The translations under genes and the position numbers were made by a program. The notes under the pieces were generated by a model, which saw only the letters and a list, made by a program, of their open reading frames with translations, searched no databases and had not been told where the DNA came from. Source: Mayamaea pseudoterrestris (lineage: Eukaryota; Bacillariophyta; Bacillariophyceae; Sellaphorales; Sellaphoraceae). Taken from it: a stretch of DNA of 64,000 nt. Positions 27,640 to 37,271 of the stretch are shown one piece after another. Numbering within the stretch: position 1 is the first letter of the stretch; every line of letters starts with the position of its first letter. Where the stretch lies: assembly GCA_027923505.1 (NCBI GenBank), contig BROI01000015.1:724240-788239 (forward strand), written 5' to 3'.

Positions 27640-28771
27640 AAAATCGGCCAGACGGCCATGGAGCGGGCTCGAAAGCATTTATACGATGTGACTGTGCTCA
27701 CTCGATGACTCCAGACGAGAAAGAATATTACCAGGCGCGGCAGCAGCTGAGCGAATACATGACATGTTAAATGAAATAGAAACAGCCTTGGTAGATTGCA
27801 GCACATTTATAGAAGACGATGAAAGGTACTTTTAAAGGGTTTGAAGGGGAAGCGCCTGCTGCGCCATTGGGGCGGATCGACGGAGTCATTGATTTGTGAC
27901 TGGAGCAGCCTTGCCCGCAAGCACGGTGTGACGAGTTATCAACTCCCTTTCTGTCATGCCCAGCTGCAGCAACAACGAGATGGTGGCACTAGGGCGCGTG
28001 AGTTATTACCAATGATCCTTGCCGACGAGAAACAGGCGCTTGAAATTTATCATGAGGCAGGTCACAACCTGTTGCTGGCACGAGACCACGTTGTCAAGCA
28101 GCTGGAGAAAGATGTGACAGATCGCCTGCCGTCTCTGTCGATGGAAACCACGATTTTGCATCGAACTACTGCAGATTCGATCACTTACGGACGCGTCGGT
28201 CTCGAGCGGCGCTAATTATGCAGAGTCCATAGCATTTAAACTGTGGACAGAACGTAGCAGTGAAATGGGTGGTGACGTGCATGATGTGGCGAGCTCAGGC
28301 GAAAAGTCTCGCTTTCTGTTGGCTTTAGAAAGTTCGCTACCTGGCTGCGTTGGCGCTGTTAGGCGGAGGAACTTGCATGGCGGGGCGTTGTTACCGTCTG
28401 TACCACCGATCGCCGTCATCTACGACGAGATTGACGCCCACGTGGGCGGTTCAGCAGCCGACGCGTTGGCAACTATGCTTGCTTCTCAGGCACGCAACTG
28501 CCAAATAGTGGCAATCACACACAGCCCGCCGGTTGGTGCCCTTGCTGATCTCCATTTGGTGGTCAGAAAGTCGTATAATATCGACGAGTTTAACAAGGGA
28601 GTTGGCCCAAGAACAGTCGTTAATGTCACGGAGGTTGATAAGAGTGAGCGGCGACTGGAACTCGCACGAATGGCCAGTGGGGATTTGGCTACGAGTGAAG
28701 CGCAGATGTTTGCTGAAGCTTTGATTCGCGAGGGTGTAATTCGAAGAGATGCGACAAAGGAGCTGTACTGA
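27640..28771 (+). pseudogene. RecN-like DNA-repair ATPase, C-terminal part, broken
   Basis: The downstream ORF (about 28180-28771) has the ABC/SMC C-terminal signatures of RecN: SSGEKSRFLLALES (signature motif), VIYDEIDAHVGG (Walker B and D-loop), VAITHSPPVGALADLH (H-loop), then a helical tail. The frame is open upstream to about 28180 (SLTDASVSSGANYAES). A second piece (27841-28215) in another frame covers the preceding coiled-coil part and ends MPSLSME-like text. Further upstream, HDMLNEIETALVD (about 27765) is in a third frame. RecN is bacterial in origin and known from plants and algae, usually organelle-targeted, where it helps repair DNA breaks. The Walker A half was not found. Small introns could explain some breaks; I could not place good splice sites. 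Confidence 0.6.
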
Positions 28772-28935
28772 CTGACACATTGATACTGATGTCTTGCTAT
28801 GGAGTCGCGTTATCTAGTTACCTGTAAGCTGGTATTTCGCTATCGACACGAAGCTGATGGACCTCGTGAGACCATCGTATGACCTACTCGTAGTAGATAA
28901 AAAGAAAGTTGATTAGCATCAAAATGAATACATAT

Positions 28936-31156
28936 CTAGTCTTCCCTATCAAATTCGTTGACAAAGTGCTGATGTAGTTCAGCTCTTTCGGCCTCTTCAA
29001 TCGAAACACATGACGTTGACGTCCACACTTCCTGTAAAAGAAAGCTAAAGGTTCAGATGTTTTGCTTCAGCTATGTGATTCTATCATATCCATCAACAGA
29101 TACTTACCAAGTTGAGAACATCGAACTCATTTTTAGTTGGCGATAACCTCGACGCCAGACGCGGATTATTAAAAGTCCCACACGAATTCGTTTCTCCACC
29201 TTGCAAATCGCCGTCAATCATGAAGCCTATACCCGTCGGTTCATCTGGAAAGGGCAATCCACTTGAGCCAAACTCGCCACCTCCAACTCCAAGGCTCTTT
29301 TGTGAGCAATACTGAATCATGCGGTCATTGCCCGTATACGGATACACCTCCATTTCGTTGTCAAACGCAAAAGTTCTCATTCTGCATCTATCGAGTCGCG
29401 AACGCTTCAGCCTCCAAAGGAAGCATCCACTGTTGCCATACCACGTAGACTGGACGCGCCACGCCGCCGAGCAGAATGCGCCAAAGACATGGCCATCTCG
29501 AGTCTCCACGCCAAGCACCGTATACTTGGACGTTCGCACTTTTGATAGAAGGATAGGCAGAGACACGCCGTCACGCTGCATGGAATATTTTAACCAAAAG
29601 TTTTGGTCAGCGATGGCATAAGGGAAAAAGCTCCGCAACGATTCCATGAGCGATGGAGTCAACACTCCAACTTTGAATGCAGGAGTAACGCCAAGTATAA
29701 AGAAAGGAAACTCGCGACCATCGAACCTAGCCATCGAAGCAACCTTGCTTGTACCATGCCGGTATGTGATGGAACTTGACACGGTTGTATCAACGTCGGT
29801 GGCTTCGTCATCAATAAGATTGGGCAACAAGGCCACGTCGCGTCCTTCATAATGAATGTCTGCTTGAGCATAGTGGCGACGGCGTTGCTGCAAACAGTTG
29901 CGGTCACCATGAGCAAGAAAGCGATGCTGCTTGTCATCGTACTCTTCGTCACTCAACGTTTCATTGATTTGAAATAGCGGATCCAACTTCAAGGTGGTCG
30001 AGGCAGTTTCAACCGCATGCAACTGTGCTTCAGACGGTGCGCGTTCAGTCTCTTCCAACAGATCATAAAGAAATGTCTTTTCGCTTGGCAAGAGCACATT
30101 CTCTCGTTCAAGGAGTGCAGCCTTGAGCAGGCGACATGCAAAGAGGTATCGTTCTTGGGAACCTGAATCCACTTCGCTGTCCATTTTGCTGATCGCGAGT
30201 GGAGATTGCTTTGGTTGGCAATACGGTGTGCAAGAGTGCGTACTAGCTTCGACAGACTTTTTTGATTGGGGTTGTTGAGTGAGCATGCGACGTGGACGAC
30301 TGTCGAGCGCAGATCTTTGAGTAAACGACATTTGCATCGGCGTTGCTGCTGGCGATGGCACTTTGCTGTTTTGCTGATGCGCTCTTGTTTCTAGCTCATC
30401 TCGGATCATTATTTCGTTTTTTAGAATAAAAACAGGATTTTGCTGATGAGGGGTTGTTCGACGCAATACATTCGAGTTAGATTTCGAAGGTAGAGCTTTA
30501 CTGGCGGAACTGTTGTCTCGCCCTTGCAAGAACAAAACAATGGCGTCGAGCTCGTCTTGAATATATCCCGAGTCGCCACGTTCAAATCGTTCCACACTGG
30601 AGTATCTATCATCATCAAGTTTTTGAAAGGTTTCTGTTGATAGCTCTCCAACTGAGTTTCTTTTTTCAACGTTGATTGGTGCTGCATCGGATTGTGGTTT
30701 GCTGTTGTCCTCGTATGATCGCATCGCTGAGTGTAGCATCATCTCCTTGCCGCGTGTTTGTTGGGAGAATCTTCTGTATGGTGACTCAAGAGATTTCTGT
30801 CGCGTTTGTCGTTCTGTGGCGGATGATTGAAATTGCGGTGCAGTCGTTTGAACCTCTTCTTGCTTGGGCATCATGTCGGGAAACGCCCAGGTAACCGCTT
30901 CAGTTTCCGACAATTCGACTGGTCGCTGCGAATTTTCAAGAGGCGATTCTTGACACTTTCTCATCCAAGCAACTGTCCGACGATCTGATCCAGTCGTTGA
31001 CGCATCATGACCAATCGCTCGGTCCATCCTTTGTAGAACTGGTTCTTCCTGCACGACGTTCGTTGACGATCGATTCGCAACGTCTGATTTCGTCGTGATT
31101 ACGTCGTCATAGTAGTCATCGTTCTTGCCGCAACAGCAACAAAGCGTCATTTTCAT
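28936..31156 (-). CDS. TLDc-domain protein (OXR1/TLDC type), two exons
   Basis: A 687-codon first exon and a 32-codon second exon give about 718 residues. The intron is 29032-29107 (76 bp, GTAAGTA...TTTTACAG); splicing replaces the unspliced end NLVSIC* by NLEVWTSTSC, which is exactly the conserved F-x-V-x-x-x-E-V-W end of a TLDc domain. The TLDc domain fills the last 220 residues (FWLKYSMQRDGVSL, FGAFCSAAWR, GNSGCFLW, LGVGGGEFGSSG, CGTFNNPRLA). Some TLDc proteins protect against oxidative damage and some bind the V-ATPase. The N-terminus MKMTLCCCCGKN has four cysteines in a row, a likely palmitoylation site. The 450 residues between are low complexity. It is divergent from DPH5, with 348 bp between starts. 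Confidence 0.88.
29032..29107 (-). other. 76-bp intron of the TLDc gene
   Basis: Donor CTTG|GTAAGTA at 29107 and acceptor TTTTACAG|GAAG at 29032 (minus strand), phase 0. Removing it restores the conserved TLDc C-terminus and places the stop at 28936-28938. Confidence 0.88.
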
Positions 31157-31504
31157 ATTCCACCGTCTATAGCAAGCGTTGCAAGTCTAATAATAGGTCT
31201 ATGAATCGATAATTCGCACGTCGCGTTGGTCATCGCTTGAGATGGAATGGATGCGTTGTTGGAAAAAACGTCTCAGTACCGCTACGACTATTGGAAATTC
31301 AACGGAAGGAAACTCAAGTATAGAGCTTCAAGTACACAATTGACATTTCTGTCATTCACAAAACGTCATGATACGAATGGCTTCACTGCTCGCTCGAGTG
31401 TCGTGCTGCCAACCGCCACCCATCCATTTTCGATATTCGATCCGTCAATCGTTCTCGCTGGCATGGTCCCGCAAGTTGAGGTTCAAGAATAATACTGTAG
31501 CACC
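31157..31504. promoter_or_regulatory. divergent intergenic region TLDc / DPH5
   Basis: 348 bases between two divergent starts, so both promoters should lie here. No TATA box or Inr can be assigned with confidence. An 81-codon plus-strand ORF (31247-31492) has no recognisable content. Confidence 0.4.
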
Positions 31505-32389
31505 ATGGTTCTATACTTGATAGGCCTTGGACTTGGCGATGAGGACGACATCACCGTCAAGGGCCTCAAGCTCGTCAAGCAATGTGACCATGTCTTTCTC
31601 GAGGCGTACACTTCTGTTTTGGGAGTCGACCAGCAACGCCTCGAAAAACTCTATGGATGTTCCATCACCATTGCGGACCGCGACCTGGTCGAACAACAAG
31701 CCGAAGACTTGATATTAGAGCCTGCGCTGACGCTAAAAGTCGCTTTCTTGGTAGTAGGAGATCCGGTCTGCGCAACGACGCATTCCGATTTGATCCTTCG
31801 CGCCATGCAACGAGATATACGCGTTGAAGTGGTGCACAATGCATCAATCATGGGAGCTGCTGGAGCATGCGGACTGCAGCTCTATAATTTCGGACAAACG
31901 GTCAGCATTCCGTTTTTTGAGGAGAATTGGCGACCGACGAGTTTTTACCCTAAAATTCTATACAATCGACAAGGCGGAATGCATACCCTTTGTTTGCTAG
32001 ACATCAAAGTCAAGGAACCTGACTTTCAAGCCATGATGAAGAATCAAATCAAGTACTTGCCGCCAAGGTTTATGACTGTGAATACGGCGTGTCAGCAGTT
32101 GCTCGAGGCGGAAGACACGCATCAGGGAGGCGCGTACGATGGACGACGAACGCTATGCGTCGGCTTGGCTCGCATGGGTTCCCCCACGCAGTGTATCAAG
32201 GCAGGAACATTAAACGAACTATTGGAGCAGGACTTTGGAGGTCCTTTGCACTCGCTCATTATTTGTGGGGAGCTACATGGCCTTGAGCTTGACATGCTCA
32301 TTCCGTTTCTAGTCGATGGTTCAACCTATGAGCTCCACGAACTTGTACCAGCTGAAAATTTTACGCTAGAAAACAATGAAAGTAGTTAA
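31505..32389 (+). CDS. DPH5: diphthine methyl ester synthase
   Basis: 294 residues, full length for the family, in one exon. The S-adenosylmethionine tetrapyrrole-methylase fold is clear: LYLIGLGLGDEDDITVKGL at the N-terminus, FLVVGDPVCATTHSDLILRA, VEVVHNASIMGAAGACGLQL, and IPFFEENWRPTSFY. It methylates the 3-amino-3-carboxypropyl intermediate on the diphthamide histidine of elongation factor 2 in the cytosol, the second step of diphthamide synthesis. The ATG at 31505 gives the usual N-terminus, with context ACCATGG. Downstream, 340 bases separate it from a convergent gene. Confidence 0.95.
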   Translation: MVLYLIGLGLGDEDDITVKGLKLVKQCDHVFLEAYTSVLGVDQQRLEKLYGCSITIADRDLVEQQAEDLILEPALTLKVAFLVVGDPVCATTHSDLILRAMQRDIRVEVVHNASIMGAAGACGLQLYNFGQTVSIPFFEENWRPTSFYPKILYNRQGGMHTLCLLDIKVKEPDFQAMMKNQIKYLPPRFMTVNTACQQLLEAEDTHQGGAYDGRRTLCVGLARMGSPTQCIKAGTLNELLEQDFGGPLHSLIICGELHGLELDMLIPFLVDGSTYELHELVPAENFTLENNESS

Positions 32390-32728
32390 ACACGTGTTTA
32401 CTTACACTAATGATGTGTGGCATGTGAATGCGTACTCGACTTTGTAATTGAAAATGACCGGCAGATACGAAAACCGGTAGTCGCTCTGGTCGAATGGACT
32501 GCCATACGAACACATTATCACTTTGGTCAGCAATGGCCATTCCATCGATCGATCAGCGCCTGCTATCTACTTGTAGCCTCTCGTTTCTTTTCAGTAGTCA
32601 TGTTTATTTCAGTTGTTTACCAATGAAATTATGGTTGACAATAACGCGTCTGCAACGTTATAATAGATGTATACTTATGTATATGACTACAGATCGTCAA
32701 AATTTCTCTCTAATCGGCCTTGCAGTGA

Positions 32729-33871
32729 CTATTTTTTGTGCTGCTGCCATCCTAGAAACGAATGAAGCGCTCCGAGCGGATTAGTAACGGGCAAGTTGTT
32801 ACTACCAGTATTGCCGGGCGCATGAGAAGGAACTCGAATGTAAAACTCATTAACATTTCCGGGCGGAATCGTTGCCTCAATGATGCGGCCGTCGGGTGCC
32901 GTCACCTGGATCTGATCGCCCGACCAACCTCCATTTGGAACTTGGACGAGAAGAAGATTGCTATCATCGTTGGTTGTTTTGTTGATAGGAGTCTCCGGTT
33001 GCGGAGGTTGACGAGCAACTCCATGCGCTGGTGGTACAGAAAAATGATTGTTTCCAATTGCAGCTGCAGGAATTCGAACATAGAACTCGGTTGAGTTGGG
33101 TGGTACCGTGGCTTCGATCACCTGGCCCTTATTCGTCGATATGTGCAGCTTGTCTCCCGCTTTGCCACCAATCGGAACCTTAACAAGCACTAAATCTTGT
33201 CCATGGTGATCTGATACGGCAGTTGCGCATGGGGCGCTCGAGTCGTTGACCGCCGTAGCGACTGGTGGAGGTAAGGTTACCAGGGAGTCGAGCGCTATAC
33301 TCGTGGCCGTTTCCATGTCCAAGTCCAAACTAGCAACCACTGGGCGTTCCGTTGGAGAAGCTGGAGTCCCAACGACAAAAACAGGATGCGAATTCGTCCC
33401 ATGAAAATCTTCTGGTCTTGGAGGAAGACGAACTAGAAACATTTGCCCGACGGAGATTCCTTGCGGAACAATAGTCTCAATCTCTCGACCACTACCATCA
33501 GGTGCAATTATACGAATGCAGTCGCCAGCATTGACGTTTTTCGGACAGCTTACCGCAACAAAGTCATCGTCGTCATGAATCTCGTGGCGGCTAAATGCTT
33601 GAAGAGCGTTCCCCGCAGTTTTGAGGAGAATCGCATCGGAAGGAGGACCTCGACTTCCAGCAGCGTACAGTGAGTTCGTCGCTGCTCGAGAACCAGGAAA
33701 GTCTAGACCTTGGAAAGGAGCTTGACTCAACTCCTGGGTTGAACCGACAGACTCGTATTCGGTTGTCGTATTCGTCATGGTAGTTCTTGTAACTCGTAAT
33801 AAGTGATTGGGCAACAAGTTGGAAGTTTTGGGGTCGTCCGTCGATAAAATAATATCGCCAATCGCGTGCAT
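32729..33871 (-). CDS. protein with three VPxGxxxGD-type repeats
   Basis: 380 residues (349 if translation starts at the second ATG, 33778, MTNTTTEYES). Three repeats of about 45 residues follow the pattern V-x-V/C-P-x-G-x-x-x-G-D-x-(I/L)-x-(I/V) ... P-D-G-x-x-(I/V)-E-(A/T)-x-(I/V)-P-x-G ... F-x-V/I-R-(I/L/V)-P. They sit at about 100-150 (NAGDCIRIIAPDGSG), 225-270 (KAGDKLHISTNKGQ) and 310-355 (WSGDQIQVTAPDGR). They predict short beta-sandwich or barrel-like units. I know such repeats as frequent in algal proteins without an assigned role. The linkers are Pro/Thr-rich. No signal peptide or catalytic motif. Confidence 0.6.
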   Translation of the reverse strand: MHAIGDIILSTDDPKTSNLLPNHLLRVTRTTMTNTTTEYESVGSTQELSQAPFQGLDFPGSRAATNSLYAAGSRGPPSDAILLKTAGNALQAFSRHEIHDDDDFVAVSCPKNVNAGDCIRIIAPDGSGREIETIVPQGISVGQMFLVRLPPRPEDFHGTNSHPVFVVGTPASPTERPVVASLDLDMETATSIALDSLVTLPPPVATAVNDSSAPCATAVSDHHGQDLVLVKVPIGGKAGDKLHISTNKGQVIEATVPPNSTEFYVRIPAAAIGNNHFSVPPAHGVARQPPQPETPINKTTNDDSNLLLVQVPNGGWSGDQIQVTAPDGRIIEATIPPGNVNEFYIRVPSHAPGNTGSNNLPVTNPLGALHSFLGWQQHKK

Positions 33872-34026
33872 GCGTGATGACTGCCCGCCTGGCGCGGAGA
33901 AACTCCGAATGTCAATCGACCCAGTCAGCTATCATACCAGTGCTTGTGCCAAGTACGGTACAGTATACACACTATGTCGATGATGGATTGCTACAGTATG
34001 TCAAACAAAACGAAAATCATGTCTCG

Positions 34027-36051
34027 CTAGCTGAAAAAGTCACCAAAATACTCCTCCATATCATCGAATCGCAAACCCAATCCAGAAAAATCACTCTTGA
34101 GCTCGTTCCAACGATTTCCTCGCGATTCAACCTTGTCCAAAAGTTTAGCCCGTCGCTCAAGTTCCTCCGCTGGCCATTTTACCTCGTTGCCACTAGAAAA
34201 GCAGCCAAAGTGGCCATGTGGAATTGCAATGCCGAGTGGTATTCTAGTGATAGGCCCAGCAGCAATGTTGCGAGCCTCAAGGACGATTAAATCACTCTCA
34301 CGCCTCTTGCCGTCATACAAGACGGAAAGTATGTAGCCAGCATCTTCGGCAGCAGACTCGTCGACTCCCGCTTGTGAAGCGTACATTGGCTCGCCACAGA
34401 ACTCGTGTGTGTCAGGCATCCATGTTCCGGCAAGGACATTTCCATCGGCACATTTAGTAACGTCAACCTTGGCAATTCCTTGTGGCGGTGCCGCGTCGTT
34501 TCCGCAGGCACCAACGTTCATGTACACGTATCTATGCCGGCTAGAGCTCTTGCTCGGATTCACTCCGGCAAAATAGCAGTGCGTGTCGACCAGCAACCTC
34601 CTCGTGATGGTTTTAGTGGACAAATCCACCGTGTATCTCCAAAGCGATTTAGCCGATGCACTCGACTGATATTCCTGCAAGGTTTGCGCCCATGGCCAAC
34701 ACAACGGCGGCTGCTCACCGCTTTGTAGTTTGGTGGTATCTGATCTGATGCAGTCTATAATTATCGTGCCACTACCACCTTCATCTTCCTCGTACGCATT
34801 GACAAATTGCAGGTTGGCGTCGGAAAGACCATCGGCAGCAAGTGGAATTCGCATAACGTCCTTGTTGCTGCCGACGCGCGGAACGAGAATAACAGTAGCA
34901 TCTCCATTCGCATTGAGGTTCAAAGCTTTTCCTGGCTCCTTGGATCCGCCAATGTCAAGTAAACTCCCTCGTTTGACTGTTACTGCAGGCGCAATGAAGG
35001 CGGCGTAGTTGGCAGTGGCTGCAAAATCAGAAATTAAGGCGTAGCCTGGCAAGTCCACCGTTTGCCGATCGACGAGGCGAAAGCTTTGATTAAACTCATA
35101 GAGTGTCAATTTGGAGTTGCCGAGAAAGTCTTGCTCGACGGCATGAAAGAGTGCGCGATCGCCGGATACAACCATCTTGCCGCCAAATGGATTAGTCTCC
35201 TTCAAGATAGCTCCACCAAGTTGCGACTTTCCTTCGGTTTGCAAGGCGCGTGCATCCAACTTGTAGGGCAATCCGCTCTCCCACAACGTCATGAGTCGCT
35301 TGCCCCAGTAAATGGTTCTGAGATTGCTGGTATTTTTGCGAAACTTGTTGAGACCAGCCTGCAAATGATGCGTAAACAATGGAATTGGATAGTCGTTTCC
35401 CAAGCCATTTCCCGCAAAGACACTCATGGCGCGCGTCGACTCCATGCCGTCATAAAGCTTAGCTCCCTTTTTGCGTTCATTAGTAAATGCTGTCGTTCGA
35501 ACGAATCTATATCTCGCAGTACAAGTAGGAGCGACATTGTGTTCGTTGTCGAGTGTTTCATTCTTCGTTGAAAAGGTGACTCCAATGACAGCTCCATCTC
35601 CGTCGAAAGGATGCTGCACCATGCGATCTGGATCTGCTCCATCTGGTACTGGGGGCTGCTTTGGCTGCACGATAAATGTCTTTGGAGGAACAATGGATCC
35701 AGCGCTGAACATGGCTGGGCCAGCTCGATAGTAGGTTCCTTGAAGATCGGATGGAATGCTCCCAACCGATGGTTCACAGATGCGAAATGGGAGCTCCTTG
35801 AAAACAGTCTTGTAGGCAGATGCGTATGCCATCATGTCTGGCTCCGAATATTGCGGATGCTGATGGCGATGTTGATGCTGCGAGTTGAGGCTGGATATTG
35901 ATGAATCATTCGTCGGAGCGGATAACAAGAGAAACGATGGCCGCCGGTTGACAATGATAGCTGGTCGCCTTGCCGCAGCCCAATGCAGGTGGAGGAGAAA
36001 CCCATCAGTCACTGATACAAATAAAATCAATATTCGTAGCGATATGTTCAT
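34027..36051 (-). CDS. carotenoid-oxygenase-family protein with missing iron ligands
   Basis: 674 residues. It starts with a signal-peptide-like stretch MNISLRILILFVSVTDG|FLL, compatible with secretory or plastid entry. Family landmarks: DLQGTYYRAGPAMF, FDGDGAVIGVTF (149-160), LPYKLDARAL (261-270), DFAATANY (342-349), FVNAYEED (416-423), and IPHGHFGCF near the C-terminus. These enzymes cleave carotenoid double bases' conjugated chains with Fe(II) held by four histidines. By eye, the usual H-P of the first site is replaced within NPFGGK. The His of the HDF motif is Ser341, and the His before FVNA/LWNA is Gln415. The C-terminal G-F-H-G is G-H-F-G. So it may not be an iron oxygenase; it could bind apocarotenoids or be regulatory. 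One exon, intact. Confidence 0.8.
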   Translation of the reverse strand: MNISLRILILFVSVTDGFLLHLHWAAARRPAIIVNRRPSFLLLSAPTNDSSISSLNSQHQHRHQHPQYSEPDMMAYASAYKTVFKELPFRICEPSVGSIPSDLQGTYYRAGPAMFSAGSIVPPKTFIVQPKQPPVPDGADPDRMVQHPFDGDGAVIGVTFSTKNETLDNEHNVAPTCTARYRFVRTTAFTNERKKGAKLYDGMESTRAMSVFAGNGLGNDYPIPLFTHHLQAGLNKFRKNTSNLRTIYWGKRLMTLWESGLPYKLDARALQTEGKSQLGGAILKETNPFGGKMVVSGDRALFHAVEQDFLGNSKLTLYEFNQSFRLVDRQTVDLPGYALISDFAATANYAAFIAPAVTVKRGSLLDIGGSKEPGKALNLNANGDATVILVPRVGSNKDVMRIPLAADGLSDANLQFVNAYEEDEGGSGTIIIDCIRSDTTKLQSGEQPPLCWPWAQTLQEYQSSASAKSLWRYTVDLSTKTITRRLLVDTHCYFAGVNPSKSSSRHRYVYMNVGACGNDAAPPQGIAKVDVTKCADGNVLAGTWMPDTHEFCGEPMYASQAGVDESAAEDAGYILSVLYDGKRRESDLIVLEARNIAAGPITRIPLGIAIPHGHFGCFSSGNEVKWPAEELERRAKLLDKVESRGNRWNELKSDFSGLGLRFDDMEEYFGDFFS

Positions 36052-36270
36052 ATCTGGATTGAAAGGAGGAGAATGACGGTATTGTAGCCCAGGACATGCA
36101 AATGATCAATCATCATGGTCGAATGCTTCGGATGATAGTACTGTTAAATAGACAGTCATTATGTGTTTCACGTTTGTGAATAAGATGAACTACAATTTGA
36201 GGCTATAGTGGCAGTAGTGATAAACCATTGATATTAACTTTGTACACTTTGAGTGACAGTTGACGTACGT

Positions 36271-36513
36271 TGGGGAAAATCAAAGTTTTTGGCACCACTG
36301 TTCAAGCCACAGTCATCGTCCGTTGAAAATCAAAGTTTTTGGCACTACTGTTTGATAGACAGTCAGCGTACGTTGAAAATCAGAGTTTTTTGCACAACTG
36401 TTTAAGCAACAGTCATCGTCCGTTGAAAATCAAAGTTTTTGGCACTACTGTTTGTGCCACAGTCATCGTACGTTGAAAATCAAAGTTTTTGGCACCACTG
36501 TTTAAGCCACAGT
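36271..36513. repeat. 50-bp minisatellite, five copies
   Basis: Units begin TTGAAAATCAAAGTTTTTGG at about 36271, 36323, 36373, 36423 and 36473, with a period of 50. Each ends in a small inverted repeat ACTGT...ACAGT (for example CACTGTTTAAGCCACAGT), followed by CGTACG or CGTCCG. It lies about 220 bases upstream of the carotenoid-oxygenase-like gene's start. Confidence 0.85.
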
Positions 36514-36941
36514 GGACCATCGACGACATGACTTCGATTACCCATCAAAATGACCCTGGCGAAAACAATCATCGGCCATGCGTATGGCGTCTTCATGCGT
36601 CTTTGTCCAGCCCATCCAGAGACAGCATACGAAGCTCAATAGGCGATCCCTGATACTGATATAACTGTTTACCCTATATGGCGTGGACTACCGACTTGGT
36701 CTGGAATTTCAACAGTGCATGGCGCAGGCATTCATGCTTTCCCGCATGCACTCATACTACTAACTTGTCGGCTGCATTCCCTCAAGACGACCTAACGGTG
36801 CCCTTATTGTCGGTATCAAAGCGACACCGATTCGCGTAGATCTAGGCTTCTGTTTGTTCATTAAGCAGCCTACTTTTGCGACGAGAGACACTTGAAATCG
36901 CAACTCTCGCAGGCGCAGGCCGACGCAGTCGATGACTTGTA
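36514..36941. other. no gene seen; left flank of the outer copia element
   Basis: 428 bases with no ORF of interest. It ends with TGTA (36938-36941), repeated just after the other LTR (49614-49617), a probable 4-bp target-site duplication. Confidence 0.4.
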
Positions 36942-37182
36942 TGATAAATAGCTGCTACTCTATCCTATAGACTGTAATGGCCCGTTAGCGCCCAGGACAG
37001 AAGATAGCAACAACCCGAGTCCTTTCGAACAACAAGTGGTCCTCCGTCCCGTATTTCTAGTTGAGTTACCGCTATACTAAACTCGTCTCCGTCGACTAGT
37101 TAGTATCGCCTTCAGTGTACTCGGCCAGTACCGTTGCGTCAGTTGCAGCGTGTCACACTCTCCGGAAACCTAGTTTCTATCA
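36942..37182 (-). repeat. 3' LTR of outer copia element
   Basis: 241 bases, TG...CA with TGATA/TATCA inverted ends; identical to 49373-49613 by eye. Preceded on the minus strand by the purine tract AAGAGGAG. Confidence 0.92.
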
Positions 37183-37190
37183 CTCCTCTT
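37183..37190 (-). other. polypurine tract
   Basis: AAGAGGAG read on the minus strand, immediately upstream of the 3' LTR TG, as expected for plus-strand DNA priming during reverse transcription. Confidence 0.65.
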
Positions 37191-37271
37191 GAGACGCTGG
37201 AGAACCCTGCTCTCTTCAACAGACCAATATACTAATAGATTACTAAAGCAGCGCTCCTCTGCAAACTCGCC

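Noticed and set aside
27640-28771. Bacterial contamination (RecN-like)
   Set aside because: RecN homologues occur in plants and algae, and both flanks are eukaryotic with no change at an edge.
36271-36513. Possible CRISPR-like array
   Set aside because: The 50-bp units are contiguous with no unique spacers, and the genome is eukaryotic: a minisatellite.
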